In this document: positions 34,659 to 42,315 of the stretch, one piece after another
Position numbering within the stretch: the stretch's first letter is position 1
Layout: every line of letters starts with the position of its first letter
DNA from: Arenibacter echinorum
GTDB lineage: Bacteria > Bacteroidota > Bacteroidia > Flavobacteriales > Flavobacteriaceae
Assembly: GCF_003259375.1 (NCBI RefSeq)
Contig: NZ_QLLN01000001.1
Span: 287,360 to 351,359, forward strand
Direction of reading: 5' to 3'
DNA: 64,000 nt
Notes under the pieces: generated by a model
Told to the model about the DNA's origin: nothing
The model's input: only the letters and a program-made list of their open reading frames with translations
The model's database searches: none
Program-made: the position numbers and the translations under genes

Positions 34659-35867
34659 ATGCAAAAAAGTCAGCAGCGACCACAATTCGAATTTGTTGCC
34701 ATTATGGCTTCCTTAATGTCTATTGTGGCACTGGCAATTGATGCCCTCCTGCCGGCCATGTCCACTATTGGCATAGATATCAACAGCTTGGACCCTACAG
34801 AAAATCAAAAGTTTATAACCATGATTTTTTTGGGCTTGGGCGTGGGACAATTGATTTTTGGGCCTTTATCGGATAGTTTTGGAAGGAAACCCATTGTTTA
34901 TATTGGCTTTATTGTCTTTTGTTTGGCCAGTGTTATCTGCGTTTTGGCCCCCAATCTGGAATGGATGATATTAGGTAGAATTCTTCAGGGGATTGGACTT
35001 TCTGCCCCGAGAACAATAAGCATATCCATGATAAGGGATTCCTATAAGGGAGATTATATGGCCAAGATCATGTCTTTCGTTACGGCATTTTTTATTTTGG
35101 TACCTATTGTTGCTCCAGCTATGGGAAAGTTTTTCTTAGATCATTATGGTTGGGAGGCTATTTTTTATATGCAATTGGTGGCCACTTTAGTGGTGGGTGT
35201 CTGGTTTTGGAGAAGGCAACCGGAAACTTTAAAACCGGAATATAAGATTAAATTTTCCAATCATGTGTTTGTGGACGGATTTAGGGAGTTGCTCCAACAC
35301 CGGGAAACAATGGCTTTTACTATTGTTTCTGGCCTCATCACCGGAGCCTTTATGGTCTATTTGAGTTCGGCGCAAGAGGTGTTTGAAGTGCAATATGGCT
35401 TGACCGATAATTTTCCCTATGTTTTTGCCGGATTGGCGATTTCCGTGGGCCTATCTACCTTGTTGAACGGTACCATGGTGGTTAAATTGGGGATGAGAAG
35501 ATTGGCATTGATTGCCCTAACCCTATTTTGTACTGTTTCCGTGGTTTATGTGGGCTTGTTCTGGAATTCCCCAAATCCTGATTTGTGGATATTGATTACC
35601 TTTTTGGCTATGCAATTTTTTACCCTCGGCTTTTTGTTCGGTAACCTTAGGGCTATTGCCATGGAGCCCATAGGACATATTGCAGGTATAGGGGCTGCCA
35701 TCACCGGATTTATATCTACTATGATCGCTATTCCCATTGCAACCTATGTTGGTAGTTATATACAGGATACTATTCTTCCTCTTTTCATGGGATTTTTGGT
35801 TTGTGGATCCATTTCCTTGGGGATTTTTATGTTGATGCGTAGACGTAGCATTTTGGCTGCTGCTTAG
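34659..35867 (+). CDS. Bcr/CflA-family MFS drug efflux pump
   Basis: This 402-residue protein has 12 predicted spans. The MFS A-motif region GPLSDSFGRKP follows span 2, and LGRILQGIG is typical of the DHA1 (Bcr/CflA) group. Family members expel bicyclomycin, chloramphenicol or sulfonamides by proton exchange, but substrates differ. A TAATTTTG lies at 34647-34654, five bases before the ATG, so either transcription is nearly leaderless or that match is chance. The gene stands alone on the plus strand. Confidence 0.88.
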   Translation: MQKSQQRPQFEFVAIMASLMSIVALAIDALLPAMSTIGIDINSLDPTENQKFITMIFLGLGVGQLIFGPLSDSFGRKPIVYIGFIVFCLASVICVLAPNLEWMILGRILQGIGLSAPRTISISMIRDSYKGDYMAKIMSFVTAFFILVPIVAPAMGKFFLDHYGWEAIFYMQLVATLVVGVWFWRRQPETLKPEYKIKFSNHVFVDGFRELLQHRETMAFTIVSGLITGAFMVYLSSAQEVFEVQYGLTDNFPYVFAGLAISVGLSTLLNGTMVVKLGMRRLALIALTLFCTVSVVYVGLFWNSPNPDLWILITFLAMQFFTLGFLFGNLRAIAMEPIGHIAGIGAAITGFISTMIAIPIATYVGSYIQDTILPLFMGFLVCGSISLGIFMLMRRRSILAAA

Positions 35868-35941
35868 TACTACGAAAGTATGGTACACATTTGGGAATAA
35901 ATTCCCAGTTATTCAACTTCTTATAGTTTTAGGGGAATTTT

Positions 35942-36694
35942 CTACTTAGCGTTTCTGCCTAAACGCATGAAAATGGGGAAGGTGATTTTTTGCCGAAAGG
36001 AATTCCATTTTAAGGAAATGTCCTTTATAAGTTGATCTACAGGATTGTGGCCATTATTTGTTTTGATAAAATTTTGTACACTGGACCAGGAATTAAAGTA
36101 CCCCTCCAATTGCAATAGGGTCCATGATGTTTCTATTTTGAAGGTTTCCTTAAGATCGATTTCATCAAAATTGAATGGAATAGAAGAATATTTTAAATCG
36201 ATATAATCCCTTTCCTTATCCCAGTATGCCCCGATAATATTATTGTAAAAATGAATTATTATAGGATCAATTTCAGAATTGATTCGCATAAGGCCATATC
36301 CCCAAATGGCAATGATACCATTGGGTTTTAGTACCCTTTTTGCTTCATGGTTGAAGGCGCGCAGGTCAAACCAATGAACTGCTTGTGCAACTGTGATCAA
36401 ATCAAAACTATCGTTGACGAAAGAGGTTTGCTCTGCCCTTTGTACGCTATACTCTATATTATCCATGTGGACAGCGTGCTGTATTTGTTGCTTACTAATA
36501 TCGCTGGCAGATACTTGCGCAAAGGATTTTGAAAGAACTACTGCCACTTGTCCGTTTCCGGTTCCACAGTCCCAACATGCATTTTTTGCTTCGCAAAAGG
36601 AATAGATATATTGGTATAAGCGTGCCGGATAGGTAGGACGGTATTGGCTGTATATTTTTGATTGTTTGGAAAAGCGGTCCAGTTTTCTTTTCAT
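35942..36694 (-). CDS. Class I SAM-dependent methyltransferase
   Basis: This 250-residue protein has a Rossmann methyltransferase core. WDCGTGNGQVAVVL is motif I and FDLITVAQAVHWFD is the post-I/II region typical of Methyltransf_11 and yeast Crg1-like enzymes. The substrate is unknown. It lies 48 bases from the VOC gene on the same strand and may share its transcript. Confidence 0.82.
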   Translation of the reverse strand: MKRKLDRFSKQSKIYSQYRPTYPARLYQYIYSFCEAKNACWDCGTGNGQVAVVLSKSFAQVSASDISKQQIQHAVHMDNIEYSVQRAEQTSFVNDSFDLITVAQAVHWFDLRAFNHEAKRVLKPNGIIAIWGYGLMRINSEIDPIIIHFYNNIIGAYWDKERDYIDLKYSSIPFNFDEIDLKETFKIETSWTLLQLEGYFNSWSSVQNFIKTNNGHNPVDQLIKDISLKWNSFRQKITFPIFMRLGRNAK

Positions 36695-36742
36695 GGTAAA
36701 CTGATTTATAAAAGGCTTTGGTCAATGGACATGATTTTGGAT

Positions 36743-37126
36743 CTATTTGCTATTGTTGGAGCAGATAGACAAATAATAACCATTGGGATCTTGAAGAGAA
36801 AATTCCCTACGTCCGGAATTAGTGTTCAAATGTGGCATGTCAAAAATGATAGCGTTTAATTCTGTGGCATTTTTCCATATGAGATCTATATCATCAACAA
36901 CAAAATATAAAATTAGGCCATTTCCAACCTTTATTTTAGGGTTGGATAAAGTAGGGTGATCGTGAGCTCCCCATTTATGCAGAGATAAAATCTGTTCCCC
37001 TAATTCATTTAACAAAATCTCGAAAGTGGATCCACCATGACCACTTGAACAGTTTAAAAGAGTATGGTACCATTTTGAACTTTTTTCAACATCTTCCACG
37101 GCTATAATAGGTTCTGTTTTTATCAT
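36743..37126 (-). CDS. VOC-superfamily (glyoxalase-like) protein
   Basis: This 127-residue protein has a single vicinal-oxygen-chelate domain: EPIIAVEDVEKSSKWYHTLL, then LYFVVDDID, then FSLQDPNGYYLSI at the C-terminus. VOC proteins include glyoxalases, antibiotic-binding proteins and dioxygenases. The conserved second Glu ligand of glyoxalase I is not clear here. It precedes the methyltransferase gene. Confidence 0.82.
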   Translation of the reverse strand: MIKTEPIIAVEDVEKSSKWYHTLLNCSSGHGGSTFEILLNELGEQILSLHKWGAHDHPTLSNPKIKVGNGLILYFVVDDIDLIWKNATELNAIIFDMPHLNTNSGRREFSLQDPNGYYLSICSNNSK

Positions 37127-37556
37127 TTTTAATATAGTAAATGTATTTTAATCATCATTTTCATTATTAATTCCTTTTAGGTCGGCGCTAATTTGTTCCA
37201 AGTTTCGAAGGTTTTCTTAAAATGGCCCAATTTTGAAATTCTGCTTAAAATTACCTAATATTCTATATAAAAGTCCTAATTATTCTTCTGCCAGATGTTA
37301 GGGTATTTCTTGAATTTGCGATAAAAGTAGGGGAAAACAAAAATTAATGATGCTTTAAAACGTAAGTATTTACTTACACTCATCGTTGAAACGCAAAAAA
37401 TTATCGTTAAAAGGATTTTTGGCACCCGTACGTTAATCGATAATATTTTGCACTTCATCCGAAATTTTTCCGCTCAACGAGAAACAGTGCTTTTAAACGA
37501 ATCGAAACCTGGATAAATACACTTGCCCGAGTTATATATATAACAAAACGCAAGTC
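37127..37556 (+). promoter_or_regulatory. Upstream region and conserved 127-nt leader of secreted peptide gene 1
   Basis: The proximal part, 37430-37556, is a leader shared without indels with copies at 41331-41457 and 46062-46188. I count 12 differences between this leader and the one at 41331. It ends in GTTATATATATAAC (37531-37544), a perfect 14-base palindrome 12 bases before the ATG. TTTTTG at about 37415-37421 and ATATTTTGC near 37443-37451, 21 bases apart, could be the -33 and -7 boxes, giving a leader of roughly 100 nt. Upstream, ATCGTT boxes at 37382 and 37403 and a TAAGTATTTACTTA inverted repeat are partly shared with copy 2. I see nothing in 37127-37350. A 60-residue minus-strand ORF in this region is a chance frame. 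Confidence 0.7.
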
Positions 37557-37796
37557 ATGAAAACCATATTAACTTTAATCTTTGTTCTTTTTATCGGAAT
37601 GGCCGCCCAAGCTCAAAATGGTGCTGCTGAGGTTAAAGTTGAAACTGTTACCATGAGTATTGTTGCTGCTACTGCCAAACAAGACGTAGCCGTTAAAAAT
37701 GAAAATTCTGTTGCCCGTTTGTACATGTTCAAAAATTCCAAGGTAACTAAAGAATTGTCTTTCTCTACTAAATTGAACAAAGCTAAATTGGCTTAA
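37557..37796 (+). CDS. Small secreted peptide, copy 1 of 3
   Basis: This 79-residue peptide has a signal peptide (MKTILTLIFVLFIGMAAQAQ, cleavage after AQA or AQ) and a mature chain of about 60 residues that ends in a basic region (KNSKVTKELSFSTKLNKAKLA). I recognise no family or motif. Residues 20-30 and 50-79 are nearly the same in copies 41458 and 46189. I count 9 and 10 differences over 79 residues, most of them conservative. The mature part has no Cys, so no disulfide can form. Unlike copies 2 and 3, it has no small ORF after it and converges directly on acr3. Confidence 0.8.
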   Translation: MKTILTLIFVLFIGMAAQAQNGAAEVKVETVTMSIVAATAKQDVAVKNENSVARLYMFKNSKVTKELSFSTKLNKAKLA

Positions 37797-37818
37797 GACC
37801 CATTTAAATCTTTAAGGC

Positions 37819-37866
37819 GTTACAACTTCTTGATTACAACTAATTTTACAAGAACTAGGTTGTGAC
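37819..37866. terminator. Long imperfect hairpin between peptide 1 and acr3
   Basis: GTTACAAC pairs with GTTGTGAC (one G-T), and inside it TTCTTG pairs with CAAGAA with a four-base bulge. The hairpin lies between convergent genes and its right arm overlaps the last codons of acr3. There is no clean T-tract, so its role as a terminator is uncertain. Confidence 0.4.
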
Positions 37867-38904
37867 TTTGGGATAATACTTTTTTCGTAATCCAAAGGAT
37901 ACGCGGACCAATAAAATTAAGGCAGGAACTTCCACCAAGGGACCAATAACTCCTGCGAATGCCTGTCCCGAATTTAATCCGAAGACAGCTATTGCCACGG
38001 CTATGGCCAATTCAAAATTGTTCCCGGCCGCTGTGAAAGCTACCGAGGCCGTTTTATCATAATCTGCACCCATGGCCTTGGTAAAGAAAAAACCAATGAT
38101 AAACATCAGGGTAAAATAGATCAGTAAAGGAACGGCTATGATAAGAACGTCCATGGGTATCTCAACAATCATTTCACCTTTTAAGGAAAACATGACCACT
38201 ATGGTAAACAGTAGGGCTATCAAAGTCATTGGGGATATAGTTGGAATAAATGTTTTGGAGTACCACTCCTCACCTTTCAATTTAACCAAAATCAATCTAC
38301 TTAAAAAACCCAGTGCAAACGGAATTCCTAAATAAATTGCTACGCTTTCGGCTATGGTTGCTATAGAAATATCTACTATTGCTCCTTCAAATCCAAAATA
38401 GGGCGGAAGTACGGTAATAAAGATCCAGGCATAAAAACTGTAGGCAAATACTTGAAAAATACTATTTAGGGCAACCAAACCGGCACCATATTCGCTACTT
38501 CCTTCGGCCAGATCGTTCCAAACGAGTACCATGGCAATGCAACGCGCCAAGCCAATAAGTATGAGTCCAACCATATATTCGGGATAATCCCTTAAGAAAG
38601 TAATGGCTAGCGCAAACATCAAAATTGGTCCAACGATCCAATTGAGGATTAAGGAAATGGATAAAATCCTGGTATTTTTAAAAACCTTGGGCAAAAGGGA
38701 GTAATCTACCTTGGCCAAGGGTGGATACATCATTAGGATAAGTCCAATGGCAATAGGGATATTGGTTGCTCCGCTACTAAAACTATTAATGATTTTAGGA
38801 AAGCTAGGTACAAAATAGCCCATGCCTACTCCCAAAGCCATTGCCAAAAAAATCCATAAGGTAAGATAGCTGTCCAGAAAGCTCAATTTTTTGTTCGAGG
38901 CCAT
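37855..38904 (-). CDS. acr3: ACR3-type arsenite efflux permease
   Basis: This 349-residue protein has ten predicted spans, and the conserved Acr3 segment [15 protein letters not shown] carries the essential Cys in span 4. It exports arsenite using the proton gradient. It is the last gene of the minus-strand order arsR (40092), DUF6428 (39571), phosphatase-like arsC (38908), acr3, with three bases between it and the arsC-like gene. Arsenate would be reduced and then expelled. Confidence 0.93.
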   Translation of the reverse strand: MASNKKLSFLDSYLTLWIFLAMALGVGMGYFVPSFPKIINSFSSGATNIPIAIGLILMMYPPLAKVDYSLLPKVFKNTRILSISLILNWIVGPILMFALAITFLRDYPEYMVGLILIGLARCIAMVLVWNDLAEGSSEYGAGLVALNSIFQVFAYSFYAWIFITVLPPYFGFEGAIVDISIATIAESVAIYLGIPFALGFLSRLILVKLKGEEWYSKTFIPTISPMTLIALLFTIVVMFSLKGEMIVEIPMDVLIIAVPLLIYFTLMFIIGFFFTKAMGADYDKTASVAFTAAGNNFELAIAVAIAVFGLNSGQAFAGVIGPLVEVPALILLVRVSFGLRKKYYPKVTT

Positions 38905-38907
38905 TAA

Positions 38908-39540
38908 TTATGATTTTATTTGGGCAAATATGTATAGTAACTCTGTTGCAATTTGAAGGCTTCTTTCCTGATACTTTTCTGCCTGTTGTGGGGTATTGTC
39001 AAACGCCTTTGGGTCCTCAAAAGTTATAGGAATACGCTTTTCGGCGCCGGCGATAAACGGACAACCCCCATCGGCCTGCGAACAGGTCATAACTGCCGCA
39101 AATTCCGATTTGGGATTAAAGTCATCATCCAACTTCTTTGAAAAACCGATTACAGGTGGTTCATTCTCGGCATATTTTATGCTGTAAATTGGATTTTTCC
39201 CTTCCGAAATGGTTTCTATTTGGAATCCAGTGTTTTTGAAGGTTTGTGCCACCATTGGGAATAAGGCCGTAGATTTCGTTCCACCCGAATAGCACTGTAC
39301 ATTCTGCACATTAAAATAGAAGGCCATTGTTTGCGCCCAGACTTGTGATAAGAGACTCCTTCTGGAGTTATGGGTACAAATAAAATTAATTCTTATGGGT
39401 TCCTGGGTATTTGTTTTGGACTGTATAAACTCAGCAAGGGGCTGTAAAATTTCTTTGCGCTCCTCACTTATTTTGTCAGTACTTAATGTGGAGATAACCT
39501 GCTCAATTTGGTCGAAGATCTTAGTTTTAACCGGCGTCAT
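38908..39540 (-). CDS. arsC: Low-molecular-weight phosphatase-type arsenate reductase
   Basis: This 210-residue protein has the phosphate-loop motif CTHNSRRS with Cys55 and a later MTCSQADGGCPF with further Cys residues that can relay electrons. This fits the protein-tyrosine-phosphatase-fold (thioredoxin-coupled) arsenate reductase group. An N-terminal extension of about 45 residues precedes the catalytic domain. It reduces arsenate to arsenite for export by Acr3. Confidence 0.85.
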   Translation of the reverse strand: MTPVKTKIFDQIEQVISTLSTDKISEERKEILQPLAEFIQSKTNTQEPIRINFICTHNSRRSLLSQVWAQTMAFYFNVQNVQCYSGGTKSTALFPMVAQTFKNTGFQIETISEGKNPIYSIKYAENEPPVIGFSKKLDDDFNPKSEFAAVMTCSQADGGCPFIAGAEKRIPITFEDPKAFDNTPQQAEKYQERSLQIATELLYIFAQIKS

Positions 39541-39570
39541 TGAATATAATTTATAGGATGGATAAAAGGT

Positions 39571-40044
39571 TTAACAGCATCCGGAATTAGGAGTACAACA
39601 GTTTGCCGAAGTCTCTTGCAATTGGGATAATTTTACTCTCGGTTTTTCAGCCGGAATCCCACAGTTCTCCTTCGCCAAACAATCGGTGTGTTTGGTGGCC
39701 AAAAGAAAGTTGGTACCGTCAAAGTCCAATCCAAATTTTTGAATGGTCTCTCCTTGGTATTCCACTTCAATTTCCAAATCCCCAATTTCCAATACCTTTT
39801 CCGATAGTTCAATGATGTGGACCAATTTCTCCGGATGAAGTCGGTGATCATAGTCGTTGGAATCCCATAGCTGAAAATTCACGACTTCCTCTTTCCTAAC
39901 CGTTCCGCCGCAGTCTATAAAGTTCTTGGTGATTTTACCCACTTCAGTTACGTGAAAATGACTTGGCACTAGTTTACCATTTGGCAATTGAAATGCAATG
40001 GTATCCAAATTTCCTAAAATTGTTTTTACCTCTGATAGTTTCAT
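39571..40044 (-). CDS. DUF6428-family ars-operon protein with Cys-rich tail
   Basis: This 157-residue protein is of the DUF6428 type found in Bacteroidota arsenic operons. The beta-rich body includes PSHFHVTEVGK and the tail has ANCCTPNSGCC, giving vicinal Cys pairs that could bind arsenite or copper. It has no known enzymatic activity. Its place between arsR and arsC supports a metalloid-binding role. The 47-base gap to arsR holds ATTGCGATGATGCGAT, which resembles the operator upstream of arsR. Confidence 0.75.
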   Translation of the reverse strand: MKLSEVKTILGNLDTIAFQLPNGKLVPSHFHVTEVGKITKNFIDCGGTVRKEEVVNFQLWDSNDYDHRLHPEKLVHIIELSEKVLEIGDLEIEVEYQGETIQKFGLDFDGTNFLLATKHTDCLAKENCGIPAEKPRVKLSQLQETSANCCTPNSGCC

Positions 40045-40058
40045 TTTGTTATTTGTTT

Positions 40059-40074
40059 ATTGCGATGATGCGAT
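40059..40074. promoter_or_regulatory. Possible second ArsR half-site pair inside the operon
   Basis: ATTGCGATGATGCGAT contains two direct GCGAT units like the half-sites of the operator upstream of arsR. It lies between arsR and the DUF6428 gene. Occupancy there would allow internal control of the operon, but no promoter is clear at this spot. Confidence 0.3.
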
Positions 40075-40091
40075 TAATAAATTTAAATTTT

Positions 40092-40424
40092 TTAGCAGCA
40101 ATCTCCCTGTGTGGAGATATCCTGATTTAAAAATTGCTTTAAGATTTCCTTCATTTCCAGCCATTTTTCGGTATTGATACAATAGCATACACTGGTCCCT
40201 TCCACACTACCTTTAATGAGTCCTAGGAGTTTCAATTCTTTTAGGTGCTGTGAAATGGTTGGTTGTGCCAATCCAATTTCGCTTACCAAATCACCACAAA
40301 CACAGGTGTTTATTTTAAATAGATGTTGTAAGATGGCCACCCTGGCCGGGTGACCAAAGACCTTGGCAAAACTGGCAATTTCATTTTGTTGATCCGAAAA
40401 TATTTCTGTTTTGGCTAAACCCAT
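40092..40424 (-). CDS. arsR: ArsR-family metalloid-sensing repressor
   Basis: This 110-residue winged helix-turn-helix repressor has the recognition helix region AQPTISQHLKELKLLG and a metalloid-binding pair Cys41-x-Cys43 (NTCVCGDL). It ends in DCC. It represses the operon until arsenite binds. Its promoter and operator are visible just upstream (40441-40475), so autoregulation is expected. Confidence 0.92.
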   Translation of the reverse strand: MGLAKTEIFSDQQNEIASFAKVFGHPARVAILQHLFKINTCVCGDLVSEIGLAQPTISQHLKELKLLGLIKGSVEGTSVCYCINTEKWLEMKEILKQFLNQDISTQGDCC

Positions 40425-40440
40425 TTTACTTTATTTGTAT

Positions 40441-40475
40441 ATCGCAATATTACGATGAATATTTGATTTGACAAA
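40441..40475 (-). promoter_or_regulatory. ars promoter with overlapping palindromic operator
   Basis: On the minus strand TTTG (40472-40475) is followed after exactly 19 bases by TAATATTG (40445-40452), a good fit to the flavobacterial promoter with one change. The palindrome ATCGCAATATTACGAT (40441-40456) covers the -7 box; its arms match except for one inner pair. A repressor bound there would block transcription, the usual ArsR arrangement. Confidence 0.72.
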
Positions 40476-40496
40476 CATTTTTGCATTTTTTCTATC

Positions 40497-41132
40497 TCAT
40501 TCTTTTTTTCGGCATATTAGGATGGTGTGCTTTTCTGATAGAGACCCGGTTTTTGGGTAATGTACATAGTACAGCTCTGGGTCTTCAAATTTATGGCTCG
40601 ACAGAATTTTTTTTATGGAGTCCAAATTGTGGTAATGGAAATATACTCTGTTTCCATTGGGGCCTACTTTGAAACCGGATTTGTTAATGTCTCCCTCCAC
40701 AAAACTTAAATAGAGAAATCCATTGTTTGAAAGCAACTTGTGGGAATCGGCAATTAATTGAACACAATTGGGGTAGGAGAGGTAGGGCATACAAAAACCA
40801 CCAACGATGCCATCGAATAAGGTGTTGAGTTCGCCGATCTGCCTACAATCCATTACCTTGAATTTAGCGGTCGGATTGTTCTTTTGGGCAAGTGCTATCA
40901 TGTTGGGCGCAATGTCGATTCCTAAAATGTTGAAATCGGGTCTTTGCGATAAAAGATATCTCGTGATGTTTCCCGGGCCACAGCCAATTTCTAATAATGA
41001 GGCATTTTTTTTTGTTATCGATCTACAAATAAGGTCATAGCTGTCATTGTACAAGTCCAGATCCATAAACCTGGCTTGATATAGGGCAGCCATTTTATTC
41101 CATGTTTCGAATGTTTCTTTATAACGATCCAA
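40497..41132 (-). CDS. Class I SAM-dependent methyltransferase
   Basis: This 211-residue methyltransferase has motif I LLEIGCGPGNITRYLL, the acidic LGIDIA after strand 2, and the DCRQIG region. It is not an ArsM by sequence, because the Cys residues expected of arsenite methyltransferases are not visible in the right places, even though it lies next to the ars operon. The substrate is unknown. It is on the same strand as arsR, which lies 72 bases downstream with its own promoter. Confidence 0.85.
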   Translation of the reverse strand: MDRYKETFETWNKMAALYQARFMDLDLYNDSYDLICRSITKKNASLLEIGCGPGNITRYLLSQRPDFNILGIDIAPNMIALAQKNNPTAKFKVMDCRQIGELNTLFDGIVGGFCMPYLSYPNCVQLIADSHKLLSNNGFLYLSFVEGDINKSGFKVGPNGNRVYFHYHNLDSIKKILSSHKFEDPELYYVHYPKTGSLSEKHTILICRKKE

Positions 41133-41457
41133 AGGTTTGTGTTATTACAAATTGATTGGTTAACAGAGATAAAGTTCGGCATAATCCATAAACTAAAACT
41201 TAAATATTTTGCTATTTTTTTGATTTCAGAATAGAAAATTAGAATTCATAGAGGCTATAAACGTCAGTAATTACTTAGGACAACCGATGAAATACAAATT
41301 TTAATCGTTGAAGTGTTTTTGAAACTAGTTACGTTTATCGACATTTTTTTGCACTTAATCCGTGATTTTTCCGCTCAACGAGAAACAGTGCTTTTCAGCG
41401 AATTGGAACCTGGATAAGTACACTTGCCCGAGTTATATATATAACAAAACGCAAGTC
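41133..41457 (+). promoter_or_regulatory. Upstream region and conserved 127-nt leader of secreted peptide gene 2
   Basis: The leader 41331-41457 matches copy 1 at 115 of 127 positions and copy 3 at 112 of 127 by my count, with no indels. The 14-base palindrome is at 41432-41445. GCACT near 41351 and AGTGC near 41397 could pair in RNA. A-C-C-G and ATCG boxes at 41283 and 41304 stand at the same 21-base spacing as in copy 1, and AAACGTCAGTAATTACTTA just upstream resembles copy 1. TTTTTG near 41316-41321 and TTTTTTTGC near 41344-41352 are possible -33 and -7 boxes. Confidence 0.7.
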
Positions 41458-41697
41458 ATGAAAGCCATTATAACTTTAATCTTTGTTCTTTTTATCGGAG
41501 TAGCTGCACAAGCTCAAAACGGTGCTGCAGAAGTTAAGGTTGAAACTGTTGCCATGAGTGTTGTTACTGCTACTGTAAAACAAGAGGTTGCCGTAAAAAA
41601 CGAAAACTCTGTTGCACGTTTGTACATGTTCAAAAATTCTAAGATAACCAAAGAATTGTCTTTCTCTACCAAATTGAACAAGGCTAAACTGGCTTAG
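41458..41697 (+). CDS. Small secreted peptide, copy 2 of 3
   Basis: This 79-residue peptide is a paralogue of the ones at 37557 and 46189, with the same signal peptide, no Cys in the mature chain and the same basic C-terminus ending KLNKAKLA. It differs from copy 1 at 9 positions and from copy 3 at 9. I start it at ATG 41458. A GTG-started extension would read through the conserved leader, which is non-coding in the other copies. A tiny membrane ORF follows 53 bases downstream. Confidence 0.8.
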   Translation: MKAIITLIFVLFIGVAAQAQNGAAEVKVETVAMSVVTATVKQEVAVKNENSVARLYMFKNSKITKELSFSTKLNKAKLA

Positions 41698-41750
41698 TAC
41701 TTGGATAAAATTAATAAGGTTGGCATCCCACCTTTAATCAAAAATAAATC

Positions 41751-41867
41751 ATGATAATAATTGCCCTTCTATCCTTCTTCTGTATCTGCCTCAATTATTT
41801 GGTTGTTTTTCCTAAAACCGAGAGGAAGATAGAACCTTTAAGGAGTAGGGTGGAAGAGGATAAATAG
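41751..41867 (+). CDS. Tiny single-span membrane ORF following peptide 2
   Basis: This is a 38-codon ORF from ATG 41751 to TAG 41867. It encodes a hydrophobic N-terminal span of about 20 residues (MIIIALLSFFCICLNYLVVF), then PKT and a charged tail. A similar ORF stands in the same place behind peptide 3 (46481-46600). Shared positions include the initial MI, ALL, the V-x-FPKT junction and the later PL. The matching position and pattern behind two paralogous genes are the evidence that it is real. Confidence 0.55.
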   Translation: MIIIALLSFFCICLNYLVVFPKTERKIEPLRSRVEEDK

Positions 41868-41912
41868 TCCGGGTATCTAGCTTTGGTTACCTTTAATTGT
41901 TCTTTATCCTAT

Positions 41913-42152
41913 CTAGTTATTATTTGGAAGGGCTTCAAATTCCTTTCTTTTGTTTTCAAACCAATTGGCCATTGCCCCCGGAGATTTCATAAGTTCCTGC
42001 ATTTTGGTCATGGCCTCTAGATGTTCTGCTTCGCCGGCTTGAAACATAGCCATACCATGCTTTTTGCTTTTTTCTGCCATTTCTTCAAAGGTTTCGGCCT
42101 TAAATTCCATATCACAGGCTCCTCCCAATTGCTTGCATGTCATTGTTTTCAT
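41913..42152 (-). CDS. DUF1059-family small protein
   Basis: This 79-residue protein begins MKTMTCKQLGGACDMEF, the Cys-containing start of DUF1059 proteins, followed by TFEEMAEKSKKHGMAMF. The family is common in bacteria and archaea. Function is not established, though the Cys pair suggests metal or redox chemistry. It converges on the tiny ORF at 41751. Confidence 0.88.
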   Translation of the reverse strand: MKTMTCKQLGGACDMEFKAETFEEMAEKSKKHGMAMFQAGEAEHLEAMTKMQELMKSPGAMANWFENKRKEFEALPNNN

Positions 42153-42315
42153 ATCGGAATATATTAGCTTTTTAATGTTGGTTTATCTTTTACACCGCAA
42201 AATCGGAAATTGATTTTAATAACCTTTAGGAATGATAATTATTTTGGGAGGAGCTTACAAGGTAATAAAATGGCCGCGAATTGCAGTGGGAAATACCGCC
42301 AAGTTATTCATGGTA

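Noticed and set aside
37276-37458. 60-codon minus-strand ORF upstream of peptide 1
   Set aside because: It runs antisense across the region holding the ATCG boxes and leader. The corresponding frame is not conserved in the other two copies.
40497-41132. ArsM-type arsenite methyltransferase next to ars
   Set aside because: The Cys residues of ArsM are not visible, and arsR, which lies downstream of it, has its own promoter. I call it a generic methyltransferase.
41362-41457. N-terminal extension of peptide 2 by a GTG start
   Set aside because: The extra residues would come from the conserved leader, and copies 1 and 3 do not carry the same extension. The signal peptide begins at 41458.
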